A stretch of 64,000 nt of DNA. It comes from Prolixibacteraceae bacterium (GTDB lineage Bacteria > Bacteroidota > Bacteroidia > Bacteroidales > Prolixibacteraceae). The DNA is taken from NCBI GenBank assembly GCA_025210775.1, contig JAOARB010000004.1, positions 1 to 64,000 on the forward strand, given 5' to 3'. Positions 47,227 to 57,241 of this stretch are shown here, one piece after another. The translations under genes and the position numbers were made by a program. The notes beneath the pieces are model-generated. The model was not told the origin of the DNA and did no database searches. It was given only the letters and a program-made list of their open reading frames with translations. The stretch's first letter is position 1, and each line of letters opens with the position of its first letter.

Positions 47227-47234
47227 CAAAATTA
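47227..47234 (-). promoter_or_regulatory. candidate -7 box for aroB
   Basis: The minus strand reads TAATTTTG, 29 nt before the aroB start. No clear -33 box was found. Confidence 0.4.
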
Positions 47235-47353
47235 ATACATTTCATAACGTTTTGATAGCGTATTGGGGTAATAAGGCGTTAATTTATTCGAAAAAAACAG
47301 GAATAAGTAACATGGGTTTGAGTATCTTAAGCTTGTCATATAACTATTGAAGA

Positions 47354-47794
47354 ATGAAACTATCAAATAAAAAAACACATAAGTCAATTTATGGCCTTTT
47401 TAAAGGAACTTTATTGGTATATTTATTGATAACCGTAATGCTACTTTTCTTTCATCAGTATCGTTATATGCTATGGATCCTCTTTTTCTTTGTTACGGAT
47501 CTGTTTCTATTCTTCTATATGGAACCAGAACAAATCGATCTTTCTATTGGAGACGAAGGTGTGTCAGTAGTGCATAAAGAGTGTTTTCGTTCTCAGAAAC
47601 GGGATTATTTCTTAGAGAACCAGAGTGTCACTGAGCTATTCATAAAAAATAAATTATTTGGAATAAAAACACTGTTGTGGTTTAAATTGGAAGGGAGTGA
47701 GGATTATTACTATATCAATCTTTCTTTCTTTGATCCTCTTCAACGAGATAAAGTACTTGAGTTATTTTTAGTTCAATTGGTAAGACACAAATAA
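47354..47794 (+). CDS. small two-TM membrane protein
   Basis: A 146-residue protein with two hydrophobic segments close together (about 20-38 and 41-58) and a soluble C-terminal domain with alternating hydrophobic strands. It has no recognisable motif. Proteins of this shape (PH-like domain after a TM hairpin) are frequent in Bacteroidetes. The HAD gene starts about 8 nt after its stop, so the two are probably one transcript. Confidence 0.65.
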   Translation: MKLSNKKTHKSIYGLFKGTLLVYLLITVMLLFFHQYRYMLWILFFFVTDLFLFFYMEPEQIDLSIGDEGVSVVHKECFRSQKRDYFLENQSVTELFIKNKLFGIKTLLWFKLEGSEDYYYINLSFFDPLQRDKVLELFLVQLVRHK

Positions 47795-47802
47795 GAGTGA
47801 AA

Positions 47803-48504
47803 ATGCAGAATAAAATAAAAACACTTCTAATTGATTTAGATCACACGCTTTGGGATTTCGAAACAAACTCTAAGATTGCTTTAAAAGAGGCATTGTCGAT
47901 GTTGGATTTGTTAGACCAAATAGAGGATTATGACTATTTCTTTGATGTCTACGAAGAGATAAATACAAGTTATTGGGCGAAATATCGAAAAAGAGAGATT
48001 GATAGAGATAAGTTGATTATCGGGCGTTTCGAAGATACTTTTGAGAAAGTATTACCAAACGCTAGAGGTTGTGGACTGCGTTTAAATGATGTTTACCTTG
48101 AGTGTATGCCTCGTCAATCGAAACTCCTTCCTGGCGCACTTGATTTTCTTAAATATGCCAGTAAGAAATACAAGATAGTGTTGGTCACTAATGGTTTTAG
48201 AAAAGTTCAGTGGCAAAAAATATATACAAGTAAGATTGATCAATATGTTGACCATATGGTGGTCTCTGAAGATGTAGGTGTTCCAAAGCCTTCTCCTAAG
48301 ATATTTCAATATGCCTTATCTTGTGCAAACGCCAAAAGAACTGAAGCGATAATGATCGGGGACTCTTTTGAAGCTGATGTAATGGGAGCCATTGCGATGA
48401 AGATTCCTACAATATATTTTGCGAAGCAAACCAAAGAGTCTTTCGAAAGTGATTATCTCCTAACAACGACTGTCGATTGGGATGCTATTCGTAACCTTTT
48501 ATAA
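47803..48504 (+). CDS. HAD-family phosphatase (YjjG-like)
   Basis: A 233-residue haloacid-dehalogenase-type hydrolase. Motif I is LIDLDHTLWDFE (two catalytic Asp), motif II is VLVTNG, Lys is in KPSPKIF, and motif IV is MIGDSFEADVMGA. The cap domain is helical. Similarity is closest to the YjjG/noncanonical nucleotidase group, but the substrate is uncertain. I chose ATG 47803 (MQNKIKTLLIDLD) over GTG 47797. Confidence 0.87.
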   Translation: MQNKIKTLLIDLDHTLWDFETNSKIALKEALSMLDLLDQIEDYDYFFDVYEEINTSYWAKYRKREIDRDKLIIGRFEDTFEKVLPNARGCGLRLNDVYLECMPRQSKLLPGALDFLKYASKKYKIVLVTNGFRKVQWQKIYTSKIDQYVDHMVVSEDVGVPKPSPKIFQYALSCANAKRTEAIMIGDSFEADVMGAIAMKIPTIYFAKQTKESFESDYLLTTTVDWDAIRNLL

Positions 48505-48517
48505 TGGAATGATCTAT

Positions 48518-49219
48518 CTAGAGGTCACGAAACATGATGGAAGAGATATCTGGATCCGCTTTTTTTAATGCTTTCTGTATCTCATCATATGCTGTATTAT
48601 TCTTTATGTGAACAATCAATTCATAGGTGATCTTCCTATTCGCATAATCCGATTCAATATTATGTGATCGGATTTTTGTGTTCTTATCTTTAAGTATCCT
48701 CTCTATCGTATTTAGGTTATAATGTTGCGATGGAGTCTTTATGGTAATCGTTTTTAGAGAAGAGGGAGAAAGAAAATATTTCTCTATAAGATTAAAGAAA
48801 AACAGTATAAAAATAACTAGTGCTGTACTTATAAGTGCAATAAAGCACATCCCACTACCAGCAGCAAGACCTATCGCTCCTGTTGCCCATATCGTAGCAG
48901 CAGTTGTCAACCCTCTTATATTGGCACCCATCTTTATGATGGCTCCTGCTCCTACAAAACCAATACCTGTTACTACTTGTGCTGCAATTCTTGTGGGATC
49001 CAGATTGTATATGCCATAATAATGTTGAGGTATAAAGATCGATATTAGCATTAGTAGTGTAGATCCGACACAAATCAAGGTGTGGGTTCTTAGGCCGGCC
49101 GGCTGTCTTTGCGTTTCTCTCTCGATACCAATAACTAATCCTAAAAACATGGAGATAATAATCCTAAAGATCATATCTTGTGTTGTGAGTTCTGTTGTTA
49201 TTGAAAACAATTTATCCAT
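48518..49219 (-). CDS. MgtC/SapB-family membrane protein
   Basis: A 233-residue protein. The N-terminal MgtC domain has family motifs FLGLVIGIERE, PAGLRTHTLICVGS and VTGIGFVGAGAIIK. About four or five membrane helices are followed by a C-terminal cytoplasmic ACT-like domain of about 75 residues. MgtC proteins are linked to growth in low magnesium and to control of the F-ATPase in pathogens. Which partner applies here is unknown. It is convergent with the HAD gene with only 13 nt between stops. Confidence 0.88.
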   Translation of the reverse strand: MDKLFSITTELTTQDMIFRIIISMFLGLVIGIERETQRQPAGLRTHTLICVGSTLLMLISIFIPQHYYGIYNLDPTRIAAQVVTGIGFVGAGAIIKMGANIRGLTTAATIWATGAIGLAAGSGMCFIALISTALVIFILFFFNLIEKYFLSPSSLKTITIKTPSQHYNLNTIERILKDKNTKIRSHNIESDYANRKITYELIVHIKNNTAYDEIQKALKKADPDISSIMFRDL

Positions 49220-49749
49220 ATTATATCTCTTCTTATCCTACTTTTACAGTACAATTAGATCTTTATTTTGTTCTAAAATAGAGGATTATTGTTTTTTTAT
49301 GTTTCATCTGTACTTTTCAGCTTATCTGATTGCGTACAATATTATACTTTCTTTAATTTGCACATAATTATTATATGTTATATAAAGTAAAAAAGTGTAT
49401 TGTCTGTCCGCATCATGTGTCCTATTCGTCCATTAAATAGGTGATATATATAATCAAATCATCATTTGTATACATTTGACAGTAACATTCATTGTTGCTT
49501 TGATTTATGTAAGTGTTAGGCTTTTTTGAAATGTTTAAGTGGTTGATTATTCACTACTTAATTTACAATCAAATAACCCCAAGCTATTAATGATATTTTG
49601 CATGTCACTGTTTACAATGGACTGAATTTAAGACACAACGATTCTCTAACTTTTTATAATGGGATAACATCTATTTGAATTATCTATTTCGATAAAGATG
49701 TTAAAAAAGCGACAGAATCGAATTGTAGCAATCAAAACTAACGATAATT
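49220..49749. other. gene-free region upstream of susC
   Basis: No gene is seen in these 530 bases. TTTG at 49475 and TTGCTTTG at 49495 are a weak promoter candidate. The susC start would then have a leader of about 240 nt. No anti-sigma/ECF pair is next to the SusCD genes. Confidence 0.45.
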
Positions 49750-52700
49750 ATGAAACAAGTTAATTCAGCTTGGCATCGTAAACTATTTACGTGTACGATG
49801 TGGCTATTACTATCTTTTATAGGAGGTAATGTAATGGCTCAACAGACAAAGGTCAGTGGTGTTGTTAATGACTCACAAGGAATGGCACTTCCAGGGGTGA
49901 CTATTTTAGTCAAAGGTACTACCGTCGGAACGGTGACTGATTTTGATGGAAAATATGCTCTAAACATCAAAGAGGTTAAAAACCCAATTTTACAGTTCTC
50001 TTTTGTTGGTTTCAAAACAGAAGAAGTAGTAGTGGGAGATAAGACTAAATTGGATATTACATTAGTCGAGGATGCAATTTCTCTTAATGAGGTGGTTGCT
50101 GTAGGATATGGTGTAATGAAAAAAAGTGATGTTACTGGATCTACTGTTGGTGTAAAATCTGACGATATCTTAAAAGCCAATACTTCTTCTGTAAACGAAG
50201 CTCTTCAGGGTAAAATGGCTGGTGTAACAGTATCTTCTAATAGTGGTGCTCCAGGTGGAGACATTAAGATTCGTATTCGTGGTGCTAACTCAATTAGTGG
50301 TAGCAATGCTCCTTTAGTAGTTATTGATGGATTTGTTGGAGGTTCATTAAAAGAATTAAACCCTAACGATATCGAAAGTCTTGAAGTTCTTAAAGATGCT
50401 TCAGCAACTGCCATCTATGGTTCTCGTGGTGCCAATGGTGTGATTCTTGTTACTACAAAATCAGGTAAAAAAGGTGAGTTCGTTGTGAATTATAACGGAT
50501 ATTACGGACAACAAAATATTGCAAATAAATTGGATGTTCTTGATGCCGCTACTTATGCAGAGCAGGTGAATGCAAAACAAGCTGCTTTTGGTAAGAATCC
50601 AGCATATACAGATGCTCAAATTGCTGAATTCCGTCAAAATGGTGGACACAATTGGCAAGATGAGATTTATGTTGCTGCTCCAATGCAAAATCATAACGTA
50701 TCTTTTGTGGGTGGAAGCGATAAAACTCGTTTTATGTTTTCAGGACAATACCTTGATCAAGATGGTATTATGAAAAACTCAAACTATAATCGTTTTAACT
50801 ATCGTTTGAACTTCGATACTGAGTTGAGTGACAAACTTAATTTGAAAGTAAATCTTAGTGGTTTTAAATCAAGTGAGAAAAAATATAACCTAAAGTGGCC
50901 AAATGGTACTCCTCCAACAGATGCTTTGGTATTTGAACCAACGCTTCCTATTTACGATCAGAATGGAGACTATTCTACTTCTTCTTTCCCAACAGTAAAC
51001 AATCCGATTGCTGATGTGAATGAGTTGAATAGAAATGCTACAAAGACCAATGCAACGATCAATGCATCTCTATCTTATAAAATCTCTAACAAGTTAACAT
51101 TGAATGTGTCTGGTGGATATTCAATGAACAACTCTAACAATTACGGTTTCGATAATAAATATCTTTACAGTGGTAGAGGAACTGAAAAAGGATCTGTTTC
51201 AAACAACTATTCTAATACATGGCAAAATACCAATGCACTTTCTTATATCGACTCTTTCGGAGATCATAACTTGAATGTAACATTGGTAAATGAACAAACA
51301 GGATCTAAAGGGAATAACAACTCTTTTATGGCAAATGATTTCTTCTTAAACAGAGGTTATTATATGCTTGATCTTGCAACGCAATCTACTACTTATAAAA
51401 CAGCTTTTACTAACCAATGGGCTTTGATGTCTTTCTTGGGTCGTGTAAACTATAGCTACAAAGGTAAATATCTATTTACTGGTTCGCTACGTGCAGATGG
51501 TTCTTCTAAATTTGCTAAAAACCACAAATGGGGATACTTCCCAAGTGCTTCTTTGGCTTGGAGAGTTTCAGAAGAAGGATTCCTAAAAGATTCAGAAGTT
51601 ATTGATAATCTAAAACTTCGTGTAGGATATGGTACCACTGGTAGCCAGGCAACAGCACCTTATCGTTCTGTTTCAGTTATGAAGCCTAGTGGAAACTACT
51701 CTTTGGATGGAGTAAATAAATATATCGGGTTGGCTGTAGCTTATCCTGATAGCCCTGAGCTTTCTTGGGAGACCACAGCACAATCTAACGTGGGTGCCGA
51801 TCTTTCTGTTTTGGATGGAATGTTCAACTTAACTGTGGATTACTACTATAAGAAAACTTCAGATCTTCTTCTTGAAGTGAATACTGCTTATATCTCTGGT
51901 TTCGGTAAGGAGATCAAAAATATCGGTTCTTTGGAAAACAAAGGATGGGATGTTTCTTTAGGTGTTAATCTTGGTAAAAAAGATTTTAGATATAACGGAA
52001 CGCTTACTGCTACAAAAAATAATTCTAAAGTTCTTGAACTAAGTGGTGCTTCTGAATTACCATTTATTGGTGCGTCAGGATTGGTTTCTAAAGTACAAGT
52101 AGGACAACCTATTGGCCAATTCTATGGTTTCCAATATGAAGGTGTATGGAAAACAGCTGAGGCAGAAAAAGCGGCTACTTTCGGAGCAAAACCAGGGGAT
52201 CCAAAGTTTGCAGATGTAAATAAGGATGGAGCGATTAATGCTGAGGATAAAACCATTATTGGTAACGCATCTGCAGAATGGAACTTTGGTTTCTCAAACA
52301 ACTTTACTTATAAAAATTTAGATCTTTCATTGATGTTTACAGCTACATGTGGAAATGATATTTTCAACTATGTGAAAGCTAAAACAATGGGACTTACCAA
52401 TACAGATCCAGTGGATCCAGATATCTTAAACCGTTGGACTCCAGAAAATGAAAATACTGATGTTGCTGCTTTTAGTAGTACTAGTAGACCTAAGGATCAA
52501 GCGTTGTCTTCTCAATTTATCGAAGATGGAACTTTCTTGAGACTTAAGAATATTACATTGGGTTATACATTCTCTGACAAATTTGTGAAGAACATGGGAA
52601 TCTCTAAATTAAGATTCTATGGTTCTGTTCAAAACGTGTTTACTCTTACAAACTACTCTGGTTATGATCCAGAAGTTAACAGTGGAGGTTCTGATATGTT

Positions 52701-52770
52701 GTTAGGTTATGATGTTGCTCCTTATCCAACTGCAAGAGTTTGGAATCTAGGTGTTAACATTAGCTTCTAA
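49750..52770 (+). CDS. SusC-like TonB-dependent outer-membrane transporter
   Basis: A 1006-residue receptor. A signal peptide (cleavage near NVMAQ, residue 34) is followed by a carboxypeptidase-regulatory-like domain (about 35-112: VSGVVNDSQGMALPGVTIL, then TVGTVTDFDGKYALN). The plug has SVNEALQGKMAGVTV and DASATAIYGSRGANGVI. The large beta barrel ends in VWNLGVNISF. It imports oligosaccharides or other large nutrients with the SusD-like partner that follows. No glycoside hydrolase, peptidase or sensor lies next to it, so the substrate is unknown. Codon use is well adapted, suggesting strong expression. Confidence 0.95.
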   Translation: MKQVNSAWHRKLFTCTMWLLLSFIGGNVMAQQTKVSGVVNDSQGMALPGVTILVKGTTVGTVTDFDGKYALNIKEVKNPILQFSFVGFKTEEVVVGDKTKLDITLVEDAISLNEVVAVGYGVMKKSDVTGSTVGVKSDDILKANTSSVNEALQGKMAGVTVSSNSGAPGGDIKIRIRGANSISGSNAPLVVIDGFVGGSLKELNPNDIESLEVLKDASATAIYGSRGANGVILVTTKSGKKGEFVVNYNGYYGQQNIANKLDVLDAATYAEQVNAKQAAFGKNPAYTDAQIAEFRQNGGHNWQDEIYVAAPMQNHNVSFVGGSDKTRFMFSGQYLDQDGIMKNSNYNRFNYRLNFDTELSDKLNLKVNLSGFKSSEKKYNLKWPNGTPPTDALVFEPTLPIYDQNGDYSTSSFPTVNNPIADVNELNRNATKTNATINASLSYKISNKLTLNVSGGYSMNNSNNYGFDNKYLYSGRGTEKGSVSNNYSNTWQNTNALSYIDSFGDHNLNVTLVNEQTGSKGNNNSFMANDFFLNRGYYMLDLATQSTTYKTAFTNQWALMSFLGRVNYSYKGKYLFTGSLRADGSSKFAKNHKWGYFPSASLAWRVSEEGFLKDSEVIDNLKLRVGYGTTGSQATAPYRSVSVMKPSGNYSLDGVNKYIGLAVAYPDSPELSWETTAQSNVGADLSVLDGMFNLTVDYYYKKTSDLLLEVNTAYISGFGKEIKNIGSLENKGWDVSLGVNLGKKDFRYNGTLTATKNNSKVLELSGASELPFIGASGLVSKVQVGQPIGQFYGFQYEGVWKTAEAEKAATFGAKPGDPKFADVNKDGAINAEDKTIIGNASAEWNFGFSNNFTYKNLDLSLMFTATCGNDIFNYVKAKTMGLTNTDPVDPDILNRWTPENENTDVAAFSSTSRPKDQALSSQFIEDGTFLRLKNITLGYTFSDKFVKNMGISKLRFYGSVQNVFTLTNYSGYDPEVNSGGSDMLLGYDVAPYPTARVWNLGVNISF

Positions 52771-52816
52771 TGATATACGATATTTTATTGTTAGGTTGTT
52801 TTTAAAAATGGAAGTA

Positions 52817-54346
52817 ATGAAAAAAAATATATTCACATTAGCACTTGGAGCATGTCTTCTTGGTGCTTCCTTTAGTAGTTGTGATCTTTTAGAAGAAGAT
52901 ACATCGGTAATTATTGAAACTAACAGCTACTTTCAAACAGAAAATGAATTGATAGGAGCCATCACTCCTATCTATAATTATATGTTCAAAGACAACTCAC
53001 GTTTCGGTGGAATTAGTGGACGTGGTTTCTCTTTAAATTGTGGTGACCCTGCTTTGACATCTATTCGAGGTTTGAATAAGCAACGTATGTTGGAATTTGA
53101 CGATTTCAATGTTTCTCCAAACAATGATGATATTGAGATGGTTTGGAAAGCAATGTATCGTGCTATTGGTGCTGCCAATAATGTGATCAGCAAAGAAGCT
53201 CAGATCAATAAGATTCCAATGGAGGATGGCCAAAGAGCAGTATATATGGCAGAGGCTCACTTCTTGAGAGCTCTTGCTTACTATAATATCGTAAGTTATT
53301 GGGGAAAAGGTCCTATCGTTGAAAAACTTCTTACAGGCTCAGAGGCTGCACAGGTGAAAATGTCTACTGCGGAACAGGTATACGATTTTATTCTTAAAGA
53401 TCTTGAAAAGACTACTGCTCTTCCTATAAAAAGTACAGATAGTGGTCGTGCCAATCTTGAAGCTGCTCGTATTCTAAAAGCATATGTTTATATGAACATG
53501 GCTGGTTATCCTTTAAATAAAGGTGTAGAGTACTACCAAAAAGCTGCCGATGTTGCTGCGGAAGTGGTTAATGATGCCAACTATTCTCTTTATGATGATT
53601 TTGCAGATCTTTGGAAATACGATCGTCGTTTAGATCAAAAAGAGCATATCTTCTGTTTCTATGGTAACTATACACTTCTAGGTCGTAACCTTGGTTCTTA
53701 TGGTGGTAAAGGTCTTCGTGGAACTGAAGAAGGTGGATGGAAAGACTATATGGTAGAGACTGATTTCTACAATAGTTTCCCTCAAGATAACCGTAAAGCT
53801 GCAACTCTTTATGACGTAATCAAATATAATAAGGGAGGTAAACTTCTTCCTGTAGATCAACAGAAACCATGTTTGGATGGAAAAGAAGGACACGTGTGGA
53901 TTGGTAAATATCGTGACCTTGGTGGATCTCCTTGGAAAGATGTTACAACCAATACTATCTACCCAATCTTCCGTTTTGCTGATGCTTTATTGATCTTGGC
54001 TGAAGCAGATAATATGGCTAATGGTGGTCCTACTGCGAGAGCTTATGATGCTCTTCGTCGTGTACAACATCGTGCTTATGATGGTTCTGCATCTGTAGCT
54101 AATATCCTTGCTGATGGTGCGGATCAAGATACTTTCGATAAAACGGTATTGAAAGAACGTAAGTGGGAGTTTGCTTTTGAGAACAAAACGTGGATTACCA
54201 TGGTACGTCGTCAATTGGTTAAAGAGTACAATAAAACTCACGGTAGTGAGGCTCCAGGATTCGATGCTTCATCTATTACTGAGGACGATTATTTCTTCCC
54301 AATTCCAGAGCATGAAACTTTGATTAATCCAAATTTGAAGAATTAA
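52817..54346 (+). CDS. SusD/RagB-family outer-membrane lipoprotein
   Basis: A protein of 509 residues from ATG 52817, which gives a lipoprotein signal (MKKNIFTLALGACLLGASFSSC, lipidated at the final Cys). The SusD TPR region includes AVYMAEAHFLRALAYYNIVSYWG (in parts), and the C-terminal RagB segment has RFADALLILAEADN and KERKWEFAFENKTWITMVR. It caps the SusC channel and binds the ligand. A longer frame from 52751 overlaps susC and adds a non-signal leader, so I reject it. The pair ends at a terminator. Confidence 0.94.
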   Translation: MKKNIFTLALGACLLGASFSSCDLLEEDTSVIIETNSYFQTENELIGAITPIYNYMFKDNSRFGGISGRGFSLNCGDPALTSIRGLNKQRMLEFDDFNVSPNNDDIEMVWKAMYRAIGAANNVISKEAQINKIPMEDGQRAVYMAEAHFLRALAYYNIVSYWGKGPIVEKLLTGSEAAQVKMSTAEQVYDFILKDLEKTTALPIKSTDSGRANLEAARILKAYVYMNMAGYPLNKGVEYYQKAADVAAEVVNDANYSLYDDFADLWKYDRRLDQKEHIFCFYGNYTLLGRNLGSYGGKGLRGTEEGGWKDYMVETDFYNSFPQDNRKAATLYDVIKYNKGGKLLPVDQQKPCLDGKEGHVWIGKYRDLGGSPWKDVTTNTIYPIFRFADALLILAEADNMANGGPTARAYDALRRVQHRAYDGSASVANILADGADQDTFDKTVLKERKWEFAFENKTWITMVRRQLVKEYNKTHGSEAPGFDASSITEDDYFFPIPEHETLINPNLKN

Positions 54347-54371
54347 TCTATTTGAAGAATTATATATTGAG

Positions 54372-54404
54372 AGGCTTCCCTTTATTGGGAAGCCTTTTTT
54401 TTTG
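54372..54404 (+). terminator. susCD terminator
   Basis: A 9-bp stem AGGCTTCCC / GGGAAGCCT with a 6-nt loop is followed by nine T. Confidence 0.92.
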
Positions 54405-54536
54405 ATTGTTTAGAGTATTCATAAGGACTTTATACACCTAATTATATCGATTGTTCATGATTAGATGAAAACCCTGAAGGTGTTTTTTTTATATAAAAAG
54501 TGTATTTCCTTAAAGGAAGATATAGGTCAAATAGGG

Positions 54537-54634
54537 GGTTTGCCCATGGTTCCTCCATGGTTCGTCCATGGTTTGTCCATCGATTTGGGGGTTTTCGATG
54601 GAGGAACCATGGAGCAACCATGGACAAACCATGA
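54537..54634. repeat. 11-bp CCATGGTT-NNT array with hairpin core (element B)
   Basis: After a partial unit GGTTTGC come CCATGGTTCCT (54544), CCATGGTTCGT (54555) and CCATGGTTTGT (54566). The 25-nt core (54577-54601) is identical to element A. Inverted units AGGAACCATGG, AGCAACCATGG and ACAAACCATGA (54602-54634) follow. There are three left units here against five in element A. Flanks ATAGGGGGTT and ACCTTT match those of element A. Confidence 0.95.
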
Positions 54635-54791
54635 ATGAAGTACCTTTGAAACCTATTTTTGACAGCACGGCATGAGGTGTTGAGTCTTCATGGTGTTCCT
54701 TGTTTCTCCGATAATGATTATGAAACTTTCCTTTATACAAGATGGAAGAAAGAGGTGTACCTCCGAATTTCTACAACTTTACACTTTTATT

Positions 54792-54825
54792 TTGTTTTTT
54801 ACCCTTGATAAAAATGTATCTTTGA
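54792..54825 (+). promoter_or_regulatory. promoter of the cobalamin operon
   Basis: TTTG at 54792-54795 and TATCTTTG at 54818-54825, with a 22-nt spacer, lie just upstream of the riboswitch. Confidence 0.6.
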
Positions 54826-54838
54826 GCCGTTGTAAGGT

Positions 54839-55013
54839 TGTATTGCTCTTAATCAAGGGTAACTACTGAAAAGGGAATCTGGTGTGAATCCAGAACAGTC
54901 CTCGCTACTGTAATTCAATTAGAGGTGTTTTTTCTTCTTGCCACTCTATCTTATAGGGGAAGGCTTAAAGCACCGTTGAAAAGTCAGGAGACCTGCCTTC
55001 ATAGGAATACAAT
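54839..55013 (+). promoter_or_regulatory. cobalamin riboswitch upstream of btuF
   Basis: The core motifs of a B12 riboswitch are in order: AAAGGGAATCTGGTGTGAAT with TCCAG (P4-P5 region), a CTCGCTACTGTAA segment, then AAGTCAGGAGACCTGCC as the B12 box. The P1 stem can form between TTGTATT (54839-54845) and AATACAA (55007-55013). The gene start is 56 nt beyond. No strong terminator hairpin follows, so control is probably at translation initiation. Confidence 0.93.
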
Positions 55014-55068
55014 ATTGTCTGTTCGAGGCTAATGGAACAATATTAATATCAATATATATTATTCAGAT

Positions 55069-56208
55069 ATGAAACGTTTTTTACCATCATTATGGATTGG
55101 ATGTGTAGCGATTCTCTTTTGTTTTTCTCAATGTAGAGGGAAACAAAAAAAGGTGGTTGCTGCAAATCAAGATACCGTAGATCTCTTTTATGCTAAAGAC
55201 CTACATATACTAAAGGATCCTAAGGGGTATAGTTGTAAAGTGATCACTCAAAAGAAAGATCAGCGTGTAGAAGATTCTTTTCGATTAACGTTGAAAGAGT
55301 TTTATACTGGTGATAATAATGATAATAGTACGATTGAAATACCTATTCCTTGTAAAAGGATAATCTGTTTATCTTCTACTCAGTTAACCTATTTCTTCTC
55401 TTTAGATTGTTTAGATCCAATTGTTGGAATTAATAGTAGTCGTCACCTTTTTCATCAAGAGATGAATGCCAGAGTGAAATCGGGAGTGGTTAAAAAGGTT
55501 GGAAAACAGGGCAATTTTAATTTGGAGTTGATCGCTTCGTTACAGCCAGATGTAATCTTTGTTTCTCCTTTTAAAAGGGGAGGATATGCATCCCTAAAAC
55601 AACTTGGTATTCCTCTTATTCCAATGGCTGCATATAGCGAAAAGACTCCTTTAGGAAGAGCTGAATGGATCAAATTTATCTCTTTATTTGTTGGGAAAGA
55701 GAAAGAAGCTACGGTCCAATTTAATCATGTTGCTAAAGAATATAACCGATTATCAAAATTAACTTCTGGTATAAAAAAACGTCCCACAGTATTTTCTGGT
55801 AAGATGCGATCAGGTGTATGGTATGTCCCTGGTGGAGATAGTTTTTATGCCCATTATTTTAAGGATGCAGGTGCGGAATATGTCTTTAAAGATCATTATA
55901 CAGGAGCTAGACCATTAGACTTTGAAACAGTCTATTCGAAATGTATCAATGCTGATTATTGGCGTCTACTCCTTCCTGAAGCAATAGGTTACAATCGTCA
56001 GATGCTAAAGCAAGAAGATGCAAGATATCAGGATTTTAAAGCTTTTAAAGAGAATAAGGTTTTTATGTGTAACATTCGATCTAAACCTTTTTATGAAGAG
56101 AATGCGATGAAGCCTCATGTTATCTTGGCTGACTATATTCATATTTTTCATCCTGATCTTTTAGCAAATCATAAACCTTCTTTTTATGAACCGTTACCAA
56201 ATGAATAG
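55069..56208 (+). CDS. btuF: BtuF-like cobalamin-binding lipoprotein
   Basis: A 379-residue ABC substrate-binding protein with a lipoprotein-type signal (Cys22 in CFSQCRG). A class III periplasmic-binding fold begins near residue 98 (RIICLSSTQLTYFFSLDCLD). The cleft motif NLELIASLQPDVIFVSPF and the C-terminal lobe follow. The riboswitch upstream and the BtuC/BtuD genes downstream point to cobalamin or a corrinoid as ligand. The family also binds haem and siderophores, so the riboswitch is the deciding evidence. The N-terminal 90 residues before the binding fold are longer than in E. coli BtuF. Confidence 0.85.
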   Translation: MKRFLPSLWIGCVAILFCFSQCRGKQKKVVAANQDTVDLFYAKDLHILKDPKGYSCKVITQKKDQRVEDSFRLTLKEFYTGDNNDNSTIEIPIPCKRIICLSSTQLTYFFSLDCLDPIVGINSSRHLFHQEMNARVKSGVVKKVGKQGNFNLELIASLQPDVIFVSPFKRGGYASLKQLGIPLIPMAAYSEKTPLGRAEWIKFISLFVGKEKEATVQFNHVAKEYNRLSKLTSGIKKRPTVFSGKMRSGVWYVPGGDSFYAHYFKDAGAEYVFKDHYTGARPLDFETVYSKCINADYWRLLLPEAIGYNRQMLKQEDARYQDFKAFKENKVFMCNIRSKPFYEENAMKPHVILADYIHIFHPDLLANHKPSFYEPLPNE

Positions 56209-57241
56209 AGATAGAAAAGTATGGAGACCTTTGGCTATTATTCTTAGTTCTTTGGCTCTTATGTTTTTGTTGTTTATTGCCAACTTAATGTACGGTTCGA
56301 TTTCTATTCCTTCTAGTGAAGTATGGAACTCATTGGTCGGACTTCCTGTATCCAATAGGGTCTGGGAATTGGTGGTTATTAAGACACGACTACCGCAAAC
56401 AATGGTCGCTCTAGGTGCTGGTATGGGACTCGGGATATCTGGTCTTTTAATGCAGACATTATTCCGAAATCCTTTGGCTGGACCATCCGTATTAGGTATC
56501 TCTTCTGGTGCTAGCTTAGGGGTGGCAATGGTGATTCTTGTTGCAGATCAATGTTTTAATATTCTATTCTCTACCGTTGGCTTTTGGGGCGATTTCGCTG
56601 TGATTGTTGCTTCTTTGTTGGGGGCCTTTGTGGTATTGTTTACGGTTTTGTATGTCTCTAATCACTTGGAAGGAACTTTGGGGGTACTGATCATGGGAGT
56701 GATGTTTGGTTATCTTACAAATGCCATCGTTAGTGTGTTGAAATTTTATAGTACAGAAGAGAGTATACAAAGTTATGTGATGTGGGGACTTGGTAGTTTT
56801 TCTCGTCTGGGACTGTCTCAATCTTTCCGCTTTTGTATTGCTATGGCTATTGGATCTTTCTCAACTTTGTTTTTTAGTAAATCTTTGGATATCCTCTCTT
56901 TAGGAGATCGTTATGCTCAGAATCTAGGATTGAATGTAGATAGAACACGTAGAGCAATCATTTTCCTTGCAGGAGTTCTTACTTCTTTGGTGACTGCCTT
57001 TTGTGGACCAGTTATTTTTGTCGGAGTGGCGGTGCCTCATATATCAAAATTAATTCTTCGAACTAGTAGACACAGCCTATTGATTACGGAATGTTGTCTT
57101 GTTGGTGGGGTAGTAACCCTTCTTTGTTCATTGATTTCACGAATGCCAGGTAGCGAAGCAACCCTTCCTATTAACTCAGTGACTGCCTTTATTGGAGCTC
57201 CAATTATTATCTCAATTATATGGAAAAAAAGAAGAATGTAA
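56186..57241 (+). CDS. btuC: BtuC-like ABC permease (FecCD family)
   Basis: A 351-residue integral membrane protein with about ten helices. Motifs are TRLPQTMVALGAGMGLGISGLLMQTLFRNPLAGPSVLGISSGAS (in parts: TRLPQ, GLLMQTLFRNPLA, LGISSGA) and the coupling region GPVIFVGVAVPHISKLI. It moves the corrinoid through the inner membrane. It overlaps btuF by 23 nt. ATG 56201 is an alternative start with an 8-nt overlap. Confidence 0.9.
   Translation: MNRYQMNRDRKVWRPLAIILSSLALMFLLFIANLMYGSISIPSSEVWNSLVGLPVSNRVWELVVIKTRLPQTMVALGAGMGLGISGLLMQTLFRNPLAGPSVLGISSGASLGVAMVILVADQCFNILFSTVGFWGDFAVIVASLLGAFVVLFTVLYVSNHLEGTLGVLIMGVMFGYLTNAIVSVLKFYSTEESIQSYVMWGLGSFSRLGLSQSFRFCIAMAIGSFSTLFFSKSLDILSLGDRYAQNLGLNVDRTRRAIIFLAGVLTSLVTAFCGPVIFVGVAVPHISKLILRTSRHSLLITECCLVGGVVTLLCSLISRMPGSEATLPINSVTAFIGAPIIISIIWKKRRM

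Noticed and set aside
52751..52816. Upstream extension of the SusD gene
   Set aside because: It would overlap susC and place 22 residues before a complete lipoprotein signal.
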